From NCBI GenBank assembly GCA_029263455.1, contig JAJCXM010000020.1, positions 1-64,000 on the forward strand: a stretch of DNA of 64,000 nucleotides, given 5' to 3'. The notes under the pieces are model-generated. The model searched no databases. It had not been told where the DNA came from and saw only the letters and a list, made by a program, of their open reading frames with translations. Within the stretch, counting starts at the first letter, position 1; every line of letters begins with the position of its first letter. Position numbers and translations under genes: made by a program. Shown here piece after piece: positions 58,518-64,000 of the stretch. Source of the stretch: Holophagae bacterium (lineage in GTDB: Bacteria; Acidobacteriota; Holophagae; Acanthopleuribacterales; Acanthopleuribacteraceae).

Positions 58518-59693
58518 GTGGGGCACGGAGAAACAACGAGCGTACGCCATTTTGTGGCCGTCCATTCGGCCAAAGGCGGAGTTGGTAAGTCTACTGTGAC
58601 CGCCAACCTGGCCATTGCACTACATCAAAGAGGTTTGCGGGTTGCCATTATTGACGCCGACGTGCATGGCCCGAGTATGGGCATGATGTTAGGCGACCAA
58701 CAACGACCGGAGCCCGGTCCTAACGAGAATGTTGTCTATCCCCGCGAACGCTGCGGATTGCGCTTTATTTCTATGGCTAATCTGGTCACGGAACAGACGC
58801 CTCTAATTTGGCGCGGAGCCATGGTTCACAATATGATTCAGCAATTTCTGAATGGCGTGTTGTGGGGTGAGTGTGATGTTCTGTTCATTGATATGCCCCC
58901 GGGGACGGGCGATGCCCAATTGAGTTTGTCACAGAGTATCCCGTTGTCAGGTGCGGTTGTGGTATCCACCCCTCAGGAACTGAGTTTGGTTGACACGGTT
59001 CGAGGGATGAACGCCTTTCGGCAACTTAACGTACCCATCCTGGGCGTGATCGAGAATATGGCTGGTTTTGTTTGCGATGATTGTGGTGAATCCGCCGCAC
59101 TATTTGGCGAGGCAGGTGGCGAAATACTTGCCGAAGAATTTGAGCTGCCGTGGTTGGGGCGCGTGCCCATTGATGCCATGATTTGTGAAGATGGCGACGC
59201 AGGCACGCCAACGATGGCCGTTCACGCTGATAGCAAAGCGGCGGCTGCTTTTGGCCATATTGCCGATGCCCTTGTGCAACGTTTGGAGACATCAAACAAC
59301 GCATTAGCTTTCCATTTTGAATGGAAAGAGATGGGCTGGAATGATCGCGTAAGTGAACCGGCAGAAAGCGAAGCGGGCTCTTTAGATGTGCAATCGGTTT
59401 GGCAAGTCAGTCAAGACGAATTAGGTATTAAGTGGGCTGACGGCAGCATGTCTACCTACGGATGTCGTGAACTCAGGCTTGCCTGTCCGTGTGCGGTTTG
59501 TATCGACGAATGGACGGGAGCCAAGAAAATCAATGAATCGAAGATCGATATGGCCATGACGATTAAAGAGGTTTCGTCAGTTGGTCGTTACGCGCTGGCC
59601 ATCACCTTCAGTGACGGCCATAGCACAGGAATTTATCATTACGAACGCCTACGCAAGCTTGCAAGAGCCGTTGGCGAAGGGAGAAGCAAATGA
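58518..59693 (+). CDS. Second Mrp-like ATPase fused to a DUF971 domain
   Basis: Residues ~1-265 are an Mrp ATPase without the DUF59 part (HSAKGGVGKSTVTANLAIAL, DVHGPSMGMMLG, FIDMPPGTGDAQLSLSQ). The cluster ligands read CDDCGESAALFG. Residues ~290-391 are DUF971 (gamma-butyrobetaine hydroxylase-like N-terminal domain): LGIKWADGSMSTYGCRELRL, ACPCAVCIDEWTG, FSDGHSTGIYHYERLRKL. DUF971 proteins are associated with Fe-S or iron enzymes and its fusion here supports a Fe-S delivery role. The start is GTG in the base after the preceding stop. Confidence 0.9.
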   Translation: MGHGETTSVRHFVAVHSAKGGVGKSTVTANLAIALHQRGLRVAIIDADVHGPSMGMMLGDQQRPEPGPNENVVYPRERCGLRFISMANLVTEQTPLIWRGAMVHNMIQQFLNGVLWGECDVLFIDMPPGTGDAQLSLSQSIPLSGAVVVSTPQELSLVDTVRGMNAFRQLNVPILGVIENMAGFVCDDCGESAALFGEAGGEILAEEFELPWLGRVPIDAMICEDGDAGTPTMAVHADSKAAAAFGHIADALVQRLETSNNALAFHFEWKEMGWNDRVSEPAESEAGSLDVQSVWQVSQDELGIKWADGSMSTYGCRELRLACPCAVCIDEWTGAKKINESKIDMAMTIKEVSSVGRYALAITFSDGHSTGIYHYERLRKLARAVGEGRSK

Positions 59694-60088
59694 TGAAAAT
59701 GTTTATCATCGCAATCGCGTCTATCGCATGTCTGTCATGCGGTCAGTCTGTCGAATCGACGGGCAAATTAGTTGTCCAGGAAGTAACAGAAACGATCGCT
59801 ATTCCGCAAGTCGTATTGGTTGATCGCATCGAGGAAGTGAAATCGCGTCTTGGTTATGCGGACGCCTTCGACGGTGCCACAGATCATGTGGTTAGCAAGT
59901 GCCTCAGTTGTCAGCTGCAAATGTCTGGGAACGCCGACTATGCCGTTCATGTTGAGGAATACTCCGTCAATTTGTGCTCGGACGCTTGCCGCAAGGCCTT
60001 TGTTGAGGACCCAACCACTTTGGCATTGGCGATTGTTGATGCCAGTGCGGCTGATCCAAGCGAAGAGTCTGCTACCTTAACCCAGTGA
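59690..60088 (+). CDS. Lipoprotein with TRASH/YHS-like cysteine motif
   Basis: The 132-residue product has a lipoprotein signal (LSC, Cys about 17), a linker and a motif KCLSCQLQMSGNADYAVHVE followed by VNLCSDACRKAFVEDP. The spacing C-x2-C ... C-x3-C matches the TRASH/YHS type of metal-binding unit, often linked to copper or iron handling. ATG overlaps the end of the Mrp-DUF971 gene by ATGA. It may deliver or sense metal at the membrane for the same system; this is inference. Confidence 0.75.
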   Translation: MMKMFIIAIASIACLSCGQSVESTGKLVVQEVTETIAIPQVVLVDRIEEVKSRLGYADAFDGATDHVVSKCLSCQLQMSGNADYAVHVEEYSVNLCSDACRKAFVEDPTTLALAIVDASAADPSEESATLTQ

Positions 60089-60387
60089 GCAAGTTCCGTA
60101 CATTTTCCGAGTTTTACCCGTTCTACTTAGACGAACATCGTGATGCTAGATGCCGTTACTGTCATTTTGTTGGCACGACACTCGTCTTGGTTTGTCTCTA
60201 TCTGGCCGTGACGGCCAGCCTCTATTGGCTGGCCGCCATGCCATTGGCAGGGTACGGCTTTGCCTGGATTGGTCATTTCGTGTTTGAAAAGAACCGACCG
60301 GCCACTTTTAAACACCCCCTCTACAGTTTCATGGGCGACTGGGTGATGTATTTTGATATGTGGCGTGGTCGCGTATCCTGGCGCTAG
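60085..60387 (+). CDS. DUF962/Mpo1-like membrane protein
   Basis: The 100-residue protein has two central helices and the DUF962 motifs YLDEHRDARCRYCHFVGT at the start and FVFEKNRPATFKHPLYSFMG near the end. The yeast relative Mpo1 is an iron-dependent dioxygenase of 2-hydroxy fatty acid alpha-oxidation, with histidines as metal ligands; those His residues are present here. The start is GTG in a GTGA overlap with the lipoprotein gene. Its place in an iron-sulfur related operon fits an iron-dependent enzyme. Confidence 0.88.
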   Translation: MSKFRTFSEFYPFYLDEHRDARCRYCHFVGTTLVLVCLYLAVTASLYWLAAMPLAGYGFAWIGHFVFEKNRPATFKHPLYSFMGDWVMYFDMWRGRVSWR

Positions 60388-60842
60388 CCCTCGACAGTTA
60401 TTCCCTTAGTCTGGGTTTTCAGATATTCGAGCATAGTTTCAAAGGTGCGACCGGGCATTTGCAGCTTGATGTCGGGGGCCGATTGGAATGTGATTCGATA
60501 GCCCTTGAACATGAATCTCTTGAATGATTCTGCATGTATTTCTGACCATGGAATCAAGAGTGGTTTATGAAACGGACGGAACAGGATCATGGGAACCAAG
60601 TACAGTCCTTCCGCATTCACGGCTATCACAAGGGTGCCGCCGAATCTGATCGACTTCATGTGTGCCGACTGGAAGTGGTAGTACTTGCCTTGGAATTTGC
60701 CCGGGTAGTGGAAATGCTCTGCAAGTTGGGTCCATCCACACACGGAAGAAAGGATGCGCAACACAAAGCACCACAAGCCCACAAAAAAGAAGGGAAAGAC
60801 AATGGCAATGAGGAAAGGCAGTGCGTTTACAAATTGGTCCAT
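60384..60842 (-). CDS. Membrane protein of unknown function
   Basis: The 152-residue product has one N-terminal hydrophobic region (about 5-30) and a soluble, beta-rich end with RFGGTLVIAVNAEGLYLVPM and PLLIPWSEIHAESFKRFMF, which resembles a bacterial PH-like domain. Function is unknown. The frame runs to 60902, but ATG 60842 follows GGGAGC and lies four bases after the upstream stop. It converges with the DUF962 gene with four overlapping bases. Confidence 0.6.
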   Translation of the reverse strand: MDQFVNALPFLIAIVFPFFFVGLWCFVLRILSSVCGWTQLAEHFHYPGKFQGKYYHFQSAHMKSIRFGGTLVIAVNAEGLYLVPMILFRPFHKPLLIPWSEIHAESFKRFMFKGYRITFQSAPDIKLQMPGRTFETMLEYLKTQTKGITVEG

Positions 60843-60846
60843 GCTT

Positions 60847-61419
60847 TTATGCTCCCGAGACCAACGCAGAAGCTTGCCAATTCGCAGCGGCCAATCCAGC
60901 AAATAGACAGCTTTCTGCTATGCGTTGAATCATGCCACGCACGGACGTAGATGGCAAAAATGTAAGCGCAATGGCTGACGCTATAACTAGGAAACCCGCC
61001 GCTTTGAAGGGCTGGCCGAAGGACTCAGCAAGGGTGAAGAACGCGAAACCGCCTCCTATATACTCGATGCCACCACAGAGGTTGTGGACGCCTTGACGAG
61101 GGCTACCAGAAGCCGGAGAACCGGGATCGCAAGGGAATATCGCCGCACCTACGTAACCCACGGAAATACATAGAGCCAAAGCTGCAGAGACAGGAGACAG
61201 CGGGCGAATTAGGTAGGCTGCCAGCAGAATGAGCAAGCCGATCGGCAGAAAGACGCCAAAGGCAACAAATCGCTGATTGGGCGAGCCTATCTCTCCGATC
61301 TCACTAATGGTGTGACGCACGTGGCTGTATCCGGGCTTTTTGGGAGCTAGGAGTAGCAGGCTTGCGAATAAGTAGGCTGCAGACACAGCGGTTAGGGTAA
61401 CTGGGAGCATGGATGTCAT
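60847..61419 (-). CDS. DUF998-like membrane protein
   Basis: The 190-residue product has about six membrane segments and the DUF998 pattern: YSHVRHTISEIGEIGSPNQR near residue 30, IFPCDPGSPASG after the third helix, and HNLCGGIEYIGGGFAFF. DUF998 proteins are of unknown function. It is the first of a two-gene minus-strand pair with the PH-like gene. Confidence 0.85.
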   Translation of the reverse strand: MTSMLPVTLTAVSAAYLFASLLLLAPKKPGYSHVRHTISEIGEIGSPNQRFVAFGVFLPIGLLILLAAYLIRPLSPVSAALALCISVGYVGAAIFPCDPGSPASGSPRQGVHNLCGGIEYIGGGFAFFTLAESFGQPFKAAGFLVIASAIALTFLPSTSVRGMIQRIAESCLFAGLAAANWQASALVSGA

Positions 61420-61569
61420 TTAGGTCCAATCCTTCAACGATGGCTCAATCGAGCAATGTATTTTCTGGAAAAAGTCATGTGGTTTATCTTCCCAGGGTCG
61501 CGATACTAAGACTAGTGATGTAGTGATTCAATTGCATTTCTCTATCTCGTGTGACGTTTTGAGTTAAGA

Positions 61570-62074
61570 CTATGGGTCTGCGAGCATCTCGCGATACTTA
61601 GCCGCTTCGTCTTCTGGCATTGTTTTTAGCAGCGGTCGCAAGGTGTAGTTGCCATGCATCTTTTTGTTGCGCATGTACATCCAATCTGAGATCTCCGCTT
61701 TCTTGATGGTCCATTTCTGCCCGAACTCGACGTTGCTGACGAATCCGGGGTCGTTGTTGATTGTTCCCTCGAATTCACCGTTTTTGTAGATTAGATCGCT
61801 CAGCCAAAAAATGCTCAATTTCACCACCATCTTCGATTGGGGCTTTGACGGCATGAGCGCTGCCGCCTGGATCCATTAATTCGCGGATGAAGAAATCGAC
61901 TTCGTTTCGCGCACGATCAATGGCGGCATCCATTTCTTCTTGATCGTACCCAGAGGCAACCAACGTGTCGGGCTTCGTCTGTCCACATTCGCAACTGGCC
62001 TGGACAACCAGGGAGAAATTATGAGTTGTTTCATCGATCTTTCCTAGCGAAGGTAAATCATCAGCGGCAATCAC
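61570..62074 (-). pseudogene. DUF2314-like gene with a homopolymer frameshift
   Basis: The first frame (from GTG 62074) reads TTHNFSLVVQASCECGQTKP and ends the homology at GGEIEHF. The second frame continues WLSDLIYKNGEFEGTINNDP, then FVSNVEFGQKWTIKKAEISDWMYM and ends ADP. Joined, they give one DUF2314 domain (H-x-x-V...E-H-x-W-x-x-x). The joint falls in a run of six A at 61806-61811; five would restore the frame. It is either a sequencing indel or a real mutation. It is a single gene between the DUF998 gene and the methyltransferase. Confidence 0.7.
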
Positions 62075-62199
62075 ATTGCCAATCCCAAAATCTTAGCCGA
62101 AGCGCCAATTTGAAGCGAGTAAGTCTCCACCCGAGGCATCGCTCTGTTAGAAAACATGGCTTGTTAGGTGACCAGCTCTGACGTTAGACTGCGGAATCT

Positions 62200-62835
62200 A
62201 TGTCAGCTGCAGATCCCGAATTAGAAGAACTGGCGTTACGAACACAGGCCATTTACGAACGTAACGCCGCTCGCTTTGATCGCGAACGTCCGAAACGACT
62301 TCACGAGCAGGCCTGGCTGGACCGCTGGCTGGCAAAGGTACCAAATGGCGGGCGTCTACTTGATCTAGGCTGCGGTGCCGGCGACCCTATCGCTTCGTAT
62401 TTAATTCAGCGTGGCTTTGTCGTTACCGGATTGGACTTTAGCGAACCTATGCTGGCCATCGCCCGGGAGAAAATGCCCAGCGCTCATTGGATTCATGCCG
62501 ACATGCGGCTCATGGCCCTAGGTCGTTCGTTTCACGCGATATTAGGTTGGAACAGTTTTTTCCATTTGACTCAGAACGAACAGCGCCATCTATTGCCATT
62601 ACTCTCCAATCATTTGTTGCCCGGCGGTTCTTTGATGCTAACGGTGGGACCTGAAGCCGGTGAGGTTACTGGGCATGTGGGTGACGACTTGGTGTACCAC
62701 GCTAGTCTCGACCCATCTGAGTACCGGCAAATTCTGGAGCAAAACGGGCTTGAGCTTGACGCGTTAGTGTCAGAAGATCCTACCTGTGATCATCAAACCA
62801 TCTTGCTAGCCCATAAACGGTCGGCATCTTTGTAA
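62200..62835 (+). CDS. Class I SAM-dependent methyltransferase
   Basis: The 211-residue protein has the SAM-binding GRLLDLGCGAGDPIASYLIQ (motif I, about 45-56), acidic end of strand 2 GLDFSEPMLAIAREKM, motif with IHADMRLMALG and post-motif WNSFFHLTQNEQRHLL. The Methyltransf_25/ubiE-like layout does not reveal the substrate. It starts at ATG 62200. It is followed by the cdsA gene 82 bases on. Confidence 0.88.
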   Translation: MSAADPELEELALRTQAIYERNAARFDRERPKRLHEQAWLDRWLAKVPNGGRLLDLGCGAGDPIASYLIQRGFVVTGLDFSEPMLAIAREKMPSAHWIHADMRLMALGRSFHAILGWNSFFHLTQNEQRHLLPLLSNHLLPGGSLMLTVGPEAGEVTGHVGDDLVYHASLDPSEYRQILEQNGLELDALVSEDPTCDHQTILLAHKRSASL

Positions 62836-62917
62836 CGGAAGCTCCTGCCCTGAGACAGTGGTTTTGAGGGCAATCTGACTCACAGTTGCGAGACGATCTT
62901 CGCTTGGATGCGATAAA

Positions 62918-63931
62918 ATGCATTGGCGAGAGATTAAGGCACCTAAGTTTTCAAGTAGGTTCCTGGTCTCACTCATACTTATGTCGCTGTTGCTCAGGAA
63001 ATCCGCGCCAAGCTGTGCTGCGTTTCTCGATCGCTGGCTTTTGGAAGTTAGGAATTGTGTGATTGAATTTGCGGCCAGCATATTGGCGTTATTAATTGTT
63101 GCGACCATCATCGTCGAAGTCCTGTTTCGAAAGTCTAAGAGCCCAGAGATGCGACTAAACCGACAACGAGCGGCAACTTGGTGGCTCATTGTCGGCGTTT
63201 GCTTGTCCGTACTGTTGGTAGGCGGCTGGCTCTTGAATATATTTGTGGTTGGGCTTGTGTTGGTTTCCGGCTATGAGCTGTGCCGCATGCTAGGTATCAA
63301 AATCACGGTTTTCAGAGTCGTATTGTGGTTGGCGGTCTTCTTGGGCTACCAGCTATCTATTTATGGAAATACTTTATACATTTTCACCTTCACCCTGCCT
63401 TTTGCCTTCTTGATATTGTCGATACTCTTCTTCGCGAACGGGAATATCAGGAATGCGACGATTCTGATCTTCAGTACGACTTCATTATTGTCTGTATTGG
63501 CCTATAGCGAGCTTAGCGAAAGCCAGCAATTCGACGCCCAACTATTGCTGGCCTTTTTGTTTTTTGCCACCGCCATCAATGACATCGCACAATACGTATG
63601 GGGCAGATTGTTAGGGCGCCACTTCATCGCCCCAACCCTTAGCCCCTACAAGACCCTTGAGGGCGCGCTGGGCGGGGTTATGACTACCTCGATCCTGTGC
63701 CTATTCATGTTGCCGAAAATGATTGGTGTTCATTGGGCTAAGGGGCTACTGTTTGGCATGGTGCTATCTACTTTGGGTTTACTCGGCGACCTATTCATAT
63801 CTCGTATCAAACGCGTTTCCAAGACAAAAGATAGTGGGCGTCTGCTGCCTGGACATGGTGGTTTACTGGATCGCGTTGATAGTTTATTGCTGACGGCGCC
63901 AGGATTCGCTCTATGTGTTTTGCTGGGATGA
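62918..63931 (+). CDS. cdsA: Phosphatidate cytidylyltransferase
   Basis: The 337-residue membrane enzyme makes CDP-diacylglycerol from phosphatidate and CTP. It ends with the signature SRIKRVSKTKDSGRLLPGHG followed by GLLDRVDS, matching the CDS family pattern S-x-x-K-R-x4-K-D...PGHGG-x-x-D-R-x-D. About eight membrane segments precede it. The first ~80 residues are longer than in typical CdsA and may include a later start. Confidence 0.93.
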   Translation: MHWREIKAPKFSSRFLVSLILMSLLLRKSAPSCAAFLDRWLLEVRNCVIEFAASILALLIVATIIVEVLFRKSKSPEMRLNRQRAATWWLIVGVCLSVLLVGGWLLNIFVVGLVLVSGYELCRMLGIKITVFRVVLWLAVFLGYQLSIYGNTLYIFTFTLPFAFLILSILFFANGNIRNATILIFSTTSLLSVLAYSELSESQQFDAQLLLAFLFFATAINDIAQYVWGRLLGRHFIAPTLSPYKTLEGALGGVMTTSILCLFMLPKMIGVHWAKGLLFGMVLSTLGLLGDLFISRIKRVSKTKDSGRLLPGHGGLLDRVDSLLLTAPGFALCVLLG

Positions 63932-63941
63932 AGGCCAACCC

Positions 63942-64000
63942 ATGAGCTTGTGGACTGAGTCGGAATTTCATAGTTTTGATGGCGTTCGATTGTTCTTTCG
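63942..64000 (+). CDS. Start of a gene, possibly an alpha/beta hydrolase (partial)
   Basis: An ATG at 63942, 10 bases after the cdsA stop and behind AAGG, opens a frame that reads MSLWTESEFHSFDGVRLFF to the end of the window. The phrase F-x-S-x-D-G-x-x-L resembles the first strand of alpha/beta hydrolases, but nothing more can be said. Confidence 0.45.
   Translation, partial: MSLWTESEFHSFDGVRLFF

Noticed and set aside
61806-61811. Programmed ribosomal frameshift in the DUF2314 gene
   Set aside because: Restoring the frame requires skipping one base in a plain six-base run without a known slippery site or stimulatory structure; a simple indel is likelier.

Overview
The window is about 64 kb of chromosome from a Gram-negative bacterium of roughly 50% GC. 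Several traits point towards Acidobacteriota (perhaps the Holophagae/Acanthopleuribacter side) or a similar lineage such as Planctomycetota. These are an ECF sigma factor next to a Ser/Thr kinase with a TPR tail, a second kinase with a PEGA-like tail, an IPTL-CTERM surface protein, Ig/LamG/dockerin-like secreted proteins, and an ABC permease fused to an M1 aminopeptidase. This assignment is inference from gene content; no rRNA or tRNA gene was found.

Region 1 (1-3.9 kb): the end of an unidentified gene, an exported OsmC-like protein, a decayed S41 peptidase on the minus strand, then four small plus-strand genes (VOC, RidA-like, VOC, unknown). These are separated by structured spacers that look like integron attC sites, suggesting an old cassette cluster without an integrase. 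Region 2 (4.1-10.2 kb): an ABC ATPase plus ABC permease/M1 aminopeptidase fusion, divergent from a LytS/LytTR two-component pair that probably controls it. Region 3 (10.3-24.7 kb): single genes (VOC, DUF4242-cyclase fusion, IPTL-CTERM protein, erythromycin-esterase-like lipoprotein, GT-C glycosyltransferase, serine hydrolase with Ig and EF-hand-like tail), a HlyD/ABC/ABC-2 efflux operon, and remnants of a large surface protein. Region 4 (25-33.5 kb): a histidine-rich membrane/TPR chimera, a LamG-Ig-dockerin-like protein, and an overlapping ECF sigma factor/kinase-TPR pair.

Region 5 (33.6-40.5 kb): a small secreted protein, an arylamine N-acetyltransferase, and a compact thiamine operon thiC-thiO-thiS-thiG-thiDE using the aerobic ThiO route, with ThiD and ThiE fused. 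Region 6 (40.6-46.2 kb): a tightly overlapping minus-strand operon DUF3592-kinase-TPR-recQ-UDG, in which recQ appears to start at CTG. Region 7 (46.3-53.6 kb): a plus-strand run of rhomboid protease, M49-like metallopeptidase, a coiled-coil unknown, a carboxylesterase, an M1 peptidase and a membrane protein. Region 8 (53.9-60.4 kb): hutU, a frameshifted VOC gene, an M23 lipoprotein, two tandem Mrp-type Fe-S carrier ATPases (the second fused to DUF971), a TRASH-like cysteine-motif lipoprotein and a Mpo1-like DUF962 protein. Region 9 (60.4-64 kb): two membrane proteins, a frameshifted DUF2314 gene, a methyltransferase, cdsA, and the start of a possible alpha/beta hydrolase.

Starts were chosen mainly from Shine-Dalgarno position and family alignment from memory. 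No database search was possible, so all family names rest on motif recognition.
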